DNA of 64,000 nucleotides from Mytilinidion resinicola (Eukaryota > Ascomycota > Dothideomycetes > Mytilinidiales > Mytilinidiaceae). Position 1 is the stretch's first letter. Every line of letters starts with the position of its first letter. A program made the position numbers and the translations under genes. A model generated the notes under the pieces. The model was not told the origin of the DNA and did no database searches. It saw only the letters and a list, made by a program, of their open reading frames with translations. This document shows positions 27,334 to 38,804 of the stretch, in pieces. The stretch spans positions 523,656 through 587,655 of the forward strand of contig NW_022985445.1 in assembly GCF_010093595.1 (NCBI RefSeq), written 5' to 3'.

Positions 27334-29854
27334 TTATCGGACGCCGATCGGAGGACGAGGTCCTAGACTGCTCTGACTGCTGTGCGCAGAGGGTTCGGAA
27401 TCTAGTTGGGCACTCGCGCCGCTATCACCACTCTCCGCGCTAGCGCTCGCACTTCCAGTCAGACTGCGCACTTGGGGACCGACTTTGGGCGGGTAAAGGG
27501 TGCTCACCCCTGCTTGTTGCTCGACTTGTTGAGGAGCCACTGCATTGCCATGTCCCGGAGGATGTCGCGGCAACGGTTGCCTCATATTGGGCGGTGATGG
27601 CCGCCCATTCCCGTTGGGCATTCCGTTAGGCATCCCATTGGGATACGTGGGATACCCATTGGGAGGCGATGGTCGCCCTCCGGGTCGGGGACCAGGGCCA
27701 GGACTGAGAGGGTTGCCGGGCGATTGACTTATTCGCCGGTTCATCGGAGGGTATGCACCGTGGCTGCCATTTCCTTGCAACTCATCCAAGCGAGCTGCTG
27801 TGAGTGAGTTCGTCCTTGATTCTTGACCCATCGCCTGTCTGTCAACTGTGCCATACCGATTAGACGAATAGCCCATCAGAGCATTGTTCATTATAGAGTC
27901 GTGAAGACCCGGAACGTCTGCCATCATTCTAGCGCTGGTCCGGTTCTTGTTCATGCCAGCCCGACCAAAAGGATTTCCTCTTCGGGGTGGAGGACCACGG
28001 CCTTCAAATGTGTTTGGGTCCGGGTTCTTCCGAATTTGGCTGGCGCTGGGCACTTTTCGGTTTCTGCGAGAGGTGACACTCATCATGTCGAAGTTGTCCG
28101 GGTCAATGATAGGTGCAGCACGACCAGCCATCGGGTCAAAGAAATCGTCTTCGTCGTCATCTTCATCGAACCCGCCCATGTGTGATGGTGGAGGTCCTGG
28201 TCGACGAGGTCCCCTCCGCATGTTGTATTCTTGTTCTCTCAACTGAAGCTCCTTTTGGCGTAACATGAATTCCCTTTCGCGGAGGGTAAGATCGCCCGAC
28301 GAAGAGGCCATGTTGTTGTCATACATGCCGTTGGGATCTACTCCAGTGGTGTCTGCCATGTTGTCATACAACATCAGATGACTGAACTCTTCCAGATCCC
28401 CGCCTTCGAGTGAAGGCCGTCGTTGCATTTGTGGATTTGGCGGACCGTACCCATTGCCATTCACTCTTGGAGGGTACCCATTCATAGGAGGACCACGACG
28501 AGCCATGCTTGGTGGAGGCCCTGTCATCGAAGGAGCGCGACTCCCCGGTCGAGGACCGCCACTCTTCATGCCATTCATTCCGTTCGCGCCAGGATGTCCT
28601 CGCGGCAGCGGTGCCGACGACATCCTAGGAGGTGGTGCTTGAGATGGAGGCCCAGGGGGTCCGGGAGTCGAGGATAGAGATGGACCGACAGGTCGGGTCC
28701 GGTTCACGGTGTTGACATGGTGGATCATGGCGTATAATGTCTCGATACGGGGGACCGAGACGTTATACTCCTTGGCAAGCTTCAATGGAGCTCCCAGGAA
28801 CGATTCAATCTCCATAGGGCGTCTGCCCTCGAAATCCTGGTACATGATAGTGTTGCTATCCGCTGGCCGAATCATTGCCTCAATCGTCTTCTCCTCGAAG
28901 TCGGCAGGGAAGCTGCATTCGAGGGCCGTAGCCAGCGTCAATAGCTCGTCAATGACTCCGGTAACCATCGCCCTTCCACCAACTTTTTCGAGGATTTCTG
29001 CGTGAATGGGAGTTTCGAACAGAACACTTGCAGGATGGAAGGCGATCGGACTAGAAATAAGGTTAGCAACAGTCCATAAGCTGTGCTCACTAATGACTTA
29101 CCCAATCATCCGTTCGAATTGCTGCTGGCGAATGTTCGGTGACACCACGCAGTCGACCTGGCCCGAACTCAAAGTCATGGCAAGGGCTTCCGCCATGTCG
29201 GACTGTATCGATACGGGAATCGATGGGTTCTTGTTGGCAGGTCCAACCCAGATTTCGGTGGCACCCTTATGCTCGAACTCGCTAGCACCTAGCTGTGAAA
29301 CCTCCGCTCCCGAGACCAGGGACAGCACCACGTTGGTGGGATATCTCTGCTCCAGGTACGATTCCACGCCGAGATTAGCCGTCGTGTTCATCAGGATGCA
29401 GGTGTGCTGGGGCGCGACGACAGACTCGATGATGTTGGCAATGTCGTAGACGTCGGGGAGAGCCTTGATGCAGAGGAGGACGTAGTCGAAAGGGGCTTTC
29501 GAGAGTTGAGCAGCATCTTCGGGTGTTTTGACGACTATCACGAAAATATGTTAGTGGAGGAGCTCAAGGTTCTGCATTGGAGGCGCCATACCTGCGTGTG
29601 GTTTGAACCGCTCATTACCAAACATTGCAGACCTGCCGAGGAACTTGAATCAGCATGCTATTCCGAGGATTGTCTCAGACAGGTGTCACTGACTTGAATG
29701 TTATCCCGTACTGAGCCACGCTCTCGTAGCCGCTCTTCCAGACGAGCGTGACATCGCAGGCGTTTGTTGCTTGGAGGCGCCATGACAAGAAGGCAGAGAC
29801 GGAGTTGCCGCCGACTATGGCAATTGTTAGCTGGGGCGAGGCAGGATCGTCCAT
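27334..29854 (-). CDS. Ketopantoate reductase (ApbA/PanE)-like protein with long disordered tail
   Basis: NAD(P)-dependent reductase fold related to 2-dehydropantoate 2-reductase and to fission yeast Mug72. Exons complement(27334..29050, 29102..29534, 29592..29632, 29694..29854); all phases agree; 783 aa. The start MDDPASPQ precedes the Rossmann strand LTIAIVGGNSVSAFLSWRLQ (GGNxxS variant of GxGxxG). DYVLLCIKALPDVYDI and ILMNTTANLGVESYLEQRYP belong to the N-terminal domain. QQQFERMIGPIAFHPASVLF and IMYQDFEGRRPMEIESFLGA, with NTVNRT, mark the C-terminal helical domain (AGRPTEID-type substrate motif altered to EGRRPMEIES). From about residue 365 the chain is Pro/Gly/Asn/Met-rich and disordered (PPNGYPTYPNGMPNG) with an acidic patch (EDDDEDDFFD). 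Pantothenate synthesis is doubtful because of the altered motifs and tail. Confidence 0.87.
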
Positions 29855-32800
29855 GAGGAAGTGAGGAAGAAGAGAGCTGTGGCTAGCCCGAGAACGCGTA
29901 TGTGGCGCTGGGAGAGCCAGTGGAGCGACTGGGAGAGAAAAGGCACGAGGACAGGCAACGCACCTGAAAGAATCCGGAGTCTTGGGGGAGCGGGAGCCAT
30001 GGCTAATGTGGGAGCTCCCAGCGGTGAGAGGGGCTTGGGGCGTAGGTGGTTTGGACGGAGCCAAAAGTTGGCGTGCAGGCAGGCGCTGCCAGATGGAGGG
30101 TGACGGGGGCACGATTGGAGCAGACGTAATTATTGATTAAGATAAAGGCTGAGAACGAGCGTGCGGCGGGCGTCGAAGCTCAGGCTGGCGCCGACATGTA
30201 TTCCGGCGATAAAAGAGAGGCGGTTCGGTGTTGGCGGGCGGCAGAGAGCTGGTCAACGGGCGCGAGAGTCGCCGGGCTTGGAGGCGGAAACTGCTACGAG
30301 AGGCGCGACGAAGGGGCCGGGGGCGGAAGGCGCAAGCACACGAGGACAGCCGACGCGACAGGAAAGCGAGTGGCGGCCGCGGCGTCGAGACTTGGGAGGA
30401 GGGCGTGGGACGAGGAATTAAGGGCTGGCGGTGGAGAGGGAGAGGACCAGGAGGGAGGTCGGGCGAAGAGCGCAGCAGCTGGCAGCGGTGCTATCTAAAA
30501 GCTTGATCTGCTCTGCCTATGCGGGCCTGCTCGCTGCGCTGTAGCTAGCACGGCCTTTTCCACCATCCACGCCTCGCTAGGCACGGCACGGCAATAGGGA
30601 GCATTCGAGGACGCACGAATATCACTATCAATCGCCGCTGCTCTCGCGCGCAGTCGCCGTGCACGCCACATTCACGCCGCCCGTCCCTGCCTCTGATCCT
30701 CCGCGATCGATGGCTTTGGAGCATCTGTTCTGTGGTGTTTGTCTGGGCACTCGCGCTCACCGCGGCCGTCTGCGCTACGGTAGTGGGAGCAGCTCATCAG
30801 GCCTATCTCCAGCCCGGCCCTGTAAGATTGCCGTACGGATACAGCTACGAGCAGGGCACCGCTCCAGCGACATCCGGGCTGCCGCCGAACCCTGCTTCTT
30901 GCGTGGCCACTCGGCCGGCCCATGGACGAGCTCTGCTCTGTCTAGATGCGTGTCGCCCGAGCGCACGCTGTCCGATGCACTGGTCTGCAAGCGCTGCCCT
31001 CGTCAGGAGATGTCTGGAGCTGCCTCCGAGGACTGCAGAAGAGAAGCACGCCGCGACGACTCCCCGCCGGCACGGCACATAGCGTCGAGGTCTGCGTTCG
31101 TCGCGACTGAGGTTTCGGGCAGTTCGTACCCTTCGTACATCCATGTACCGGGAGGCTACAGTGAATGGGACAGGAGCTGGGGCGCGTTCTCGACGTGCAG
31201 ACGCTGCCTGACGGTGCCGGTTCGAATTGGCTCTCGTCCCATCCAGCACCCATCGCCAAGCACATGGCCACGGCGGCTGTCATTTGCTGGCCGGGACAAG
31301 CTCAACGCCCACTCATCATCAACGCTGGGCCCGAGCGCCTCGAATATCAACATCCCAGCGCCAGCCACGGTACCTGTGCGGGCGTGCGACCGGCCTCTGC
31401 TACCGGCCTCCGCCCTGGAGACGCCGCCTGGGCAACGGCCCTTGGGCGGAACTGCTCACGGCGCTGCTTGCGGGAGAGCCCTCACGGCGGTGCCCAGGGC
31501 GGGCTACTCTTGCAATGCCTTTTAACGTTAAACGACGCCCGCAGAGCGCGCCTGTCTGACGCTGGCGTACCCGCGCCGCTGGACGGTCCTGTGGGGCTGC
31601 CCCTTTTCCTCAAATCTCAACCCACACCACCAAACCACCCGTCGTCCGCGTTGCTCCGCCGATGACGAGGGCTCCCCCGGTACGGACAGCAGAGTCGCGT
31701 GTGCGCAGCCTGCGCCTGCTCCATGCACTTTCTGGCGGATCCGCGAGGCGCACTGCAGGGACGCGGCGAGGGCGAGGCGGAAGAAGCCTCATGTCGTCCA
31801 TAAGAGTAGACGGCCGTTCAGCGCCACGTCTCTGGCGAGCCAGCTTGGGCAGAGTCGATCGACATTTGGGCCCTGGCCCGGCGTGGATCCGGACCCTGGG
31901 CGTGGATTTTATGGATGGAAATCTCTGCTGCCCGGCCCCAACATCAGTGCCAAGCCCGATATCAGGCCTGCAGGTCGCGATCACCGTTCAGGATGCGAAC
32001 ATGCACAAGGCAGAGTCGCTGCTTGCTTGCTCTGGCAGCCTGCTCTTTCTGCGGGCCGACGCCTCTCTGGAGGGTCGGAGGATGCGGCCACTGTTTCAAG
32101 ATGGGAGCCTCACAGTCATTATGCGCAGCAATCCTTCAGTTGAGACAGGGCCGGTTGGAAGCATTGCACAAGGCATCGAACCTGGCGAGTCAAAATAAAG
32201 ACGCGGTGGCAACACGACTGCTACCCGAGCCGCTAGCTCCATCGTCAGACAGGTTTTGGGAGTGATGGACGACGCTCGAGCTCCACCGCCTCTGTGGGAG
32301 CCCGTGAGGCTGCGCGCCACGCGACAACTGCCGGCGAGCATCCTTGGAATGCTCGTCGCGTGGAAACGCGCTCGCTCTTGGTGCTCTGGTGCACCATTCT
32401 TGCTGACGATGTGACGAGCCCGTTTCTGTGCCTCCAGCGGCGACCTCTCTGGGCTCCAGCGAGACTGTGCACGGCAATCCCCATTCTATGTATCTGCGCA
32501 CATCTATACTAGAATTCATTCAATCGATATTTCGGACTCCGTCATGTCTGATATCCCTTTCTCCCTTTCTTCTATCGATAGCCCGGGCACCAGCCTAAAG
32601 CATACGAGCAGCGCTTAAGCTAGCCTAACTCGCGTATCTGGCTTCACCAAAATCCCCCCAGCCTCACGACTCCCATGCACGTCTGGCACCTCCCACACCG
32701 CCTGGAAACCCTGGGGATTCGCCGCCTGGCCACGTCGCCCACGTCCTGTCGATCATGAAGACACCCGTTGGACGAAGCTCCTCGAGAGGCTCACGGCCTC

Positions 32801-35212
32801 CCGTGGCTTGCAGCCCACCTTACCCCGTCCAGACTTCGTGACCCCAATTTATTGTAGTATCCCCATTTGACGCCTGACAGCTCTGACAGCGGTCAGAGGT
32901 CGATCGAAGCTTCTTACTCGCTGGGTCTAACGCTCCCCCACCCCCGTCTCCCCCCAAACCGGCGCCTCAGTCCTCTTCTAGGAAAACCTCCAAGGGAGGG
33001 CGCCACCGCCCCGTGCCGCAACCTCTGCGTTGGTCCGCGTTGGCGCGCACGGGTCCAACATGCTCCATTTCACGGCATTCGAGTTCGTGGCAGCGGCAAC
33101 AGGCAACGAGACAGAGCCTCTTGGAGAAATCGTATGTTTCTGCATCCTCAGTGGCTACGCATGCCAATCTCCTCCTGCCGCTTCACAGCAACCATCCTCC
33201 TGAGCTTTGCGCGAACGCAGCGGAAATTTGTCCCAAAAACGTGAGACTACTCCAACCTCCAGTGAAGGGAGAAAGCATGCCAAACCCAGCACACCCTCAA
33301 ACAAGCAGGTCCATACCCAGCTGTTGATGAAACACAGCCCTACCAGACCCATTTGCAAGCCACTCGATGGAAATTCCAGTTTCCCATGCCCATGTGCCAT
33401 ACCATTCCACATCGTCCGTATCGCAGTCGCGGATCAATTGCCTTCCGGGTAAATTACGAATTGCTGGATTCCCAGGGACCAACCCAGCACGAACATCACC
33501 CGTCCATCCATTTAACTAACCATTCGCCAGCCCGCCGGTGTCGCTATTTGCCCCAATTCCGGCGCCATCTCCTTTGCTTGGCAATTCTCCAGTCTCACTA
33601 TTTGCCTCACCTAAACTCCAACACTTACTGTAACTTCCTTCGCCTCGAGATCTCCTCCGCCAGTGGCAACATGAAGTCGCCTCCCCCATCATTCGGCAAG
33701 CGACGATCCATGAACCGGCAGTGCAGCCCATCCACTATGCATACATGATCTATTTTTATTTTCCTAAGCTCCTAACTTCCTAACCCCATCCCGCAACATA
33801 TCTCCGCCTCTACCCTATCCCATCCCTCAAGCGAGATTTGCCCATACTCCACTAGCAAACTATTTGCTGACAAGCCTCGCCGAGTCTAGAGTCGGGAGAC
33901 ATTAAAACTCAGTGCTCACCACATCTACAATACAATTATCACTAGCGGGCTATGGCACCACGCTAAACGTGTCAAGCCTTCTAGCCAAGTTTTCCTATCA
34001 AAACCCACCACGAATCGTACGGTACTCGGCTCGGGAGTCGGGGCGATCCTATCGCCGCACCCGCACTAATCCCAAGTTCGGCCAAGAAGGGGTCCAGAAA
34101 AACAGGCCAGCGGTGATTGCGGAGCAGCTTGAATGCGGACGGGGTGGGGGGGACGTGTACATATACGGATGTGACCGGCTGCACTGCATGCATCTGTCTG
34201 TCTGCGTCTCTGTCCTTGGGGGCGCTTTGGGGAGAAGCTCCGGACGTGTGGTGTTTTTGCAGCGCGCCTCCCTACCCTACCCTACCCTACCTACAACCAC
34301 CGCGCTGAAATACACGAACGTAGTCTAACTAACTAAACCTTCTCAAGCGCACCTTTCTCACTCTCTTCGCTTTTTTGGGGGGCAGCAAAAACTCGAAAAC
34401 GGATCACCAATCACTAATGGCAGCGTTGCAAGATGACAAATTGGGGTGGTTCCCCTCCTCCTAACTACTCGGCTTACAATCAGATAATTTAGGGTAACTA
34501 CCTCGTCAATACAACGAATTTATTTCCAAAAATGCCTAATTAGCTGTGAAGAGGCTCTACTGTATCATGCGATTTTTTGCCGGCGAAAAACGGAGGCGTG
34601 TGTAGGCAACACCTTTCGAAGCTTCGAAAGTTATTAGGTCCACCCCAACCTCGCTTGTTGTTTCTGTGTAGGGAGGAGGGGCTTTTGGGGATATTGTTGT
34701 TTGCACTGCTGCACTACCTCCCTATCTACTCCATCGAGTTGACAGTCACGGCGTTGTCTGACTTACCTATTCAGTTGCATCCTTGCTCAATTTCTCCGAT
34801 GCATCAGTAGCACAAGTTACAGAGCAAGATCACCAATCATTTAATACATGACAGCATTTGCAAGATGAGGAAAAAAGTCACATTGACGAGCTACCAACCC
34901 AGAAGCCCCACCAAACCCAGCAGCAGCAGTAGCTCAGTAGAAGGAAGCTTCCGTCCGCGCTGACTAACAACCGCAATAGAGAGTCGCAAGACGCCAAGTG
35001 AAGTTTCTTTTTCGGATTTTTTGTCCCGTCCCAGCTTTCAAAAAACCCCTGCTTCCTGCAGTTTTCCCTTTGATCTACCTTCGCCCACAAGAAACTCTCG
35101 GACAAAGGACCTTTGGGAATCAAACCACGCAAATTCAATCATTAGTCCCAGACCCGAAACAAGCATTGTAGAAACCTATGATTGGTGTGAGAGAGAGTGA
35201 CTGTGAGCGAGC
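29855..35212. other. 5.3-kb stretch with no supported gene
   Basis: Between the 5' end of the reductase-like gene and the 3' end of SUB2. 30.1-32.5 kb is GC-rich, with long overlapping open frames in several frames at once, the pattern expected by chance; none shows a domain, signal peptide or plausible splice pattern. 32.5-35.2 kb has C-rich runs (32936-32960), a CCCTA repeat (34270-34291) and two diverged copies of GATCACCAATCA...TTGCAAGATGA (near 34403-34440 and 34828-34868). A non-coding RNA or an unrecognised multi-exon gene cannot be excluded. Confidence 0.5.
34270..34291. repeat. CCCTA pentanucleotide repeat
   Basis: Four units of CCCTA followed by CC. Not the TTAGGG/CCCTAA telomere unit; a simple sequence repeat. 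Confidence 0.8.
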
Positions 35213-37140
35213 CTAGGTTCCCATGTAGGTGGATGGATCGACACCGCCCTCGGGGAACTCTCTAATAAAGGGTTGGTCAGCTTCAACTTCAGGTTCAATG
35301 TCCCAGGGGTCTACACACTCAAGAGAGACGGCAAAGCGTTTCTCGATGGACTTTAGGACGTCCTCGTCTTCGGCGGTAGCGACGAAGGAGATACTCAGGC
35401 CTTTGGTGCCGAAGCGACCAGCACGTCCGACACGATGCAGATACGAGTCCGAGTCATTCGGGAGATCGTAGTTGATAGCGAGATTGATCCGCTCAATGTC
35501 GATGCCACGACCGAAGACGTCGGTGGCGACGCAGATGCGCTTGTTGAACTCCTTGAATTCCTTGTAGCGCTTGATGCTGTTTGAAGGATTAGCTGACTGT
35601 ACACCAATAATAAAAGGGGCAGTAGATACCGCTCTTCCTGGCTGACTCCAGAATGGACGGCGATGCTGGGGAAGTTGCACTCGCGGAGCAACTTGTCGAG
35701 CTCGGTGGCGCGAAGGGTGCTCTTAACGAAGATGATGACTTGATTAAACTCCAGGGTGTCGAGGAGGTCGTTCAGCTTCCGGTTCTTCTCGCCTTCACCC
35801 AACTTGATGTAGTATTGCTGAAGACCGTGGAGAGTGAGCTTCTCCTGATTGTCGATATAGATCTCAAGGGGGTTCTGCATGAACTTCTTGCAAATTGGGC
35901 GGATGTCCTCGGAGAGAGTAGCGCTGAACATCATCACCTGCTTCTGCTGAGGGGTCGCACGGAAGATTTCTTGAACATCACGGCGCATGTCTTTCGATGA
36001 TGTTAGCATAGTCCATGAAACAACTCAAGAGGGATGGGGGAGGCGTACCGATCTGATCCAGCATCTTGTCACACTCATCGAGAACAAAGCGCTGGATGTT
36101 GCCCAGTCGCAACTTCTTCTCGCGGACGAGGGCGTTGAGGCGGCCCGGGGTAGCAACGATGATATGCGGGTGTTGGTCTTTATTCGCGAGCATGTCGATA
36201 TCCTTCTGCATGGGAGTACCACCGTAGAATACGGCCGTCTTGACCTCGGGCATGTATTTGCTGAAGCGGGCGTACTCGTTCTTGATCTGGTAGGCCAACT
36301 CGCGGGTGTGGCACATGACGAGCACGGAGGTTTCTCCGGCTACCGGTTCGATCTGCTGTAGAGTCGCGAGGACGAAGACTGCGGTCTTGCCCAGGCCGGA
36401 TTTGGCCTGGCAGACGACATCGGTTCCGAGGATGGCTTGAGGAATGCAAGCTTGCTGGACTGTATCGGAGAACCGAGAAAGTTAGACAATGTTCCAAGAA
36501 TTGATAACAAGAAGCAATCGGGTGTCGCGTCCGTCCATCTAGAGTCTTTTCGAACGGACGCCGGTCCATAAAAATCCATGCAAATCAGATCCTCCTCAAC
36601 ATCTCAATATAACCATGATATCCTCCCGCAGCAAGTTGCACCATAGTGCAAGGCTGCACCCATGGCCCCGGAAGTCCTCCTCGTCACACTCTCAAGCTCG
36701 GGGTTGCACGAGAATGAGGGTTATCGACTCGACGTTCGATGAGCGAAAATGCTCAGGGCCAACGCTGCAGGCGAAATACAGCGTGGCACACCCCTCTATG
36801 GTGCTCTTGTGACTTCTCCGGGGCCTTTGTCGGGGTATTTACATTTATGGACCGGAGACTCGTTGCGTAGATGGACGGACGCGTCGGGGGGGATATTGGG
36901 GAATGGTTAGGACTGACCCTCCGAAGGATGTTCGAAACCGCAATCGGTGATCGCGCGCAGGAGCTCCGGCTTCAGGAGAAAATCGCGGAATCCAGTCGAG
37001 TGGATACCGACATAGCTGCCCTTTGCGTCGGCAGCGGTGTCAGCGACCTTGTCGCCGGTGGCGGCCGCACCGTTGGTGGGCAGATCGGTCTGTTGGAGTT
37101 CGTCGTCCGAATAGTCGATCAGATCTTCTTCGTGAGACAT
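35213..37140 (-). CDS. SUB2: DEAD/DECD-box ATP-dependent RNA helicase SUB2 (UAP56)
   Basis: Nuclear helicase of the TREX complex, acting in spliceosome assembly and mRNA export. Exons complement(35213..35576, 35630..35990, 36049..36459, 36918..37140) with matching phases give 452 aa, close to the family's ~440. N-terminus [15 protein letters not shown]-motif region [17 protein letters not shown] and [19 protein letters not shown]; Walker [12 protein letters not shown]; motif Ia [13 protein letters not shown]; Ib [10 protein letters not shown]; the hallmark DECD in [14 protein letters not shown] in [12 protein letters not shown]. The second RecA domain carries [31 protein letters not shown] and [15 protein letters not shown]. 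Intron 1 is 458 nt, far longer than any other intron here. It interrupts the Q-motif region (HPSE/VQQ). Confidence 0.96.
36460..36917 (-). other. Long first intron of SUB2 (458 nt)
   Basis: Donor GTCAGT, acceptor CCGATACAG with CTAAC about 20 nt upstream. Flanking exons join in frame as ..HPSE/VQQACIP. Other introns in the window are mostly 47-93 nt. A second CTAAC lies only a few bases after the donor. Confidence 0.8.
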
Positions 37141-37551
37141 CTTGACGGTTCGGTCGAGTTGGATACGATCGCGAACGGGCTGCGCGCTGTGGCAGGCGTC
37201 GGAAGACCGAGCGTGAGGGGTTCAGTGAGCAGGCTGTGAGCAGGCCGGCGAGTGGTGCGCACAAAGCGGGGTCGACCGAGAAGCACGGTCTGCTAGCTAA
37301 AAGGTGGAAGAATCAGTGACTTGACGCACGAGAGCTCCGCAGTTGCTGGTGTTGGCGTTGATGACGGCGGTGTTCGAGGCGTGGAGAAGGGAAGCAGGAC
37401 GCGAACAGAGATGAAGTTCAAAAGGCGGCCGCGATTGACGGCGCCAAGCTGCGCTAGCACTAGCGGCGCACGTGATGCGGCTGAGTCAACGCCCACCAAA
37501 TGTCCACTGCTTCCTATTACGACACGTCGGAAAGGTCTACCTCCGATCGAT
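37141..37551. promoter_or_regulatory. Divergent promoter region, SUB2 / RPR2
   Basis: 411 bp between start codons. The plus-strand frame is open from 37321, but homology of RPR2 begins only at the Met at 37552. Confidence 0.45.
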
Positions 37552-38136
37552 ATGGCCAAGGCAAAGGAGCCGAAAGGGCGCAAGAGTATTCCAAACAAGC
37601 ATATTCACGCCCGCGTCTCATATCTCTACCAGGCAGCCTCGTACCTCTCGCTTCAGACTCCAGACAGCGGGCAGCACAAAGAGATCAAAGAAGGAATTCA
37701 GCCTCGAGGGGATACACCGAATGCCACCGCGTCATCAACCAAGATATTTTACGAGAGCGAGACAGATCATGAAGGACAAACTCAACATGCAACTCGAAAA
37801 TCACCACAATCCGGACTAGCGCTATTCCTAGTATCCCAACTCCGATCTATCTCGCAGAAAAGCCAGGTCCGACTCTCGCATGATCTCAAACGCTCCCTCT
37901 GCAAATCCTGCAATGCCCTCCTTGTTCCTGGTCGCAACTCCACAACATCTATCGAGAACGCCAGCCGAAATGGGAAAAAGCCTTGGGCGGACATCCTGGT
38001 AATTGAGTGTCAAACTTGCGGATCCAAAAAGCGGTTTCCAGTGGGTAGCAAACGTCAAGCCAGGAAGTCGGGGCGATTGAACGTCATGTCAAGCACAAGG
38101 AACCCGGATGAGGCAATGCCAGTAGATGGAGCTTGA
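37552..38136 (+). CDS. RPR2: Ribonuclease P protein subunit Rpr2/Rpp21
   Basis: Zinc-binding protein of RNase P (tRNA 5' maturation). 194 aa from the Met at 37552. Earlier in-frame Mets (37321) would add a 77-residue extension without family similarity. The N-terminus MAKAKEPKGRKSIPNKHIHA and RVSYLYQAASYLSL is the family's first helix pair. SQVRLSHDLKRSLCKSCNALL and LVIECQTCGSKKRFPVG supply the two CxxC pairs of the zinc ribbon. Between them lie a fungal-specific insert (residues ~45-95, polar) and a shorter one (GRNSTTSIENASRNGKK). The basic tail KRQARKSGR is typical. POP1, another subunit of the same enzyme, is about 25 kb to the left. Confidence 0.85.
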   Translation: MAKAKEPKGRKSIPNKHIHARVSYLYQAASYLSLQTPDSGQHKEIKEGIQPRGDTPNATASSTKIFYESETDHEGQTQHATRKSPQSGLALFLVSQLRSISQKSQVRLSHDLKRSLCKSCNALLVPGRNSTTSIENASRNGKKPWADILVIECQTCGSKKRFPVGSKRQARKSGRLNVMSSTRNPDEAMPVDGA

Positions 38137-38804
38137 ATCACCATTGAAGATGCTATGAGATCGATCTCCCAGCATGCTCGGCTTACTCGTCACCTCCTTA
38201 TGGGAGGCAATCTCCGATTCGGTCACCTTAATTCACGGTCTGATCCTAAAAGCTTCGAACGTCGGAATCTCACGGTATTATCATCAATCTCAAATGCGCT
38301 CGGCATACCATAGATAGCCTAGGTGCCTTGGGAGTTTGCAAACCCCCTAAACTTAGCTCCTTCGCTTTAGGTTACGTTCCAGCCAACGTACTTGATCTGA
38401 ATAACGTTGCTGATGCTCCAGCGTTCACAAGACTTGAAAGCGATTCCATTGCGATCACATCAGATAGCACATCGATTTGCTTATAGGGAGTGTGTTTCCT
38501 GCCTGCTATGCTATCCCATCGTACAATCGTCACCCAAATTTGTCAGTTTAGAGAAAAGTCATCCATCGATCCTGTCGCCGTCCCCAGTGCCTCGAATCCC
38601 TAGGTCGTGTACAAGAAAAGATGGCCCCATGCTAGGACTTCCAGCAAGGAAGTGAGAGAAATCCGACCCAGCCATAGCCAACGTAGGCTCATGCATAGTC
38701 TTGCTCATCATAACTCGTAATTCGTAATCGCAACCCAAAGAAACTCAAGCCAATAAGAGAAGTAAAGAAAGAAATTACTACTCCATACCGCATTCAAGCA
38801 TCGC
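38137..38804. other. Convergent intergenic region
   Basis: About 670 bp between RPR2 and the glycine-zipper gene, 3' to 3'. Nothing recognised. Confidence 0.5.

Noticed and set aside
31205..31230. tRNA B-box-like GGTTCGAAT
   Set aside because: No matching T-stem, A box or acceptor stem around it.
30659..31525. 288-codon open frame and neighbours in the GC-rich region
   Set aside because: Several frames on both strands are open at once, composition is Arg/Pro/Ala-rich, and there are no domains; expected by chance in GC-rich DNA.
34270..34291. Interstitial telomere repeat or telomerase RNA template
   Set aside because: The unit is CCCTA, not the CCCTAA usual in filamentous fungi, and no flanking structure supports a telomerase RNA.
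37321..37551. RPR2 starting at the first in-frame Met
   Set aside because: The 77 extra residues show no family similarity; homology begins at MAKAKEPKGR (37552).
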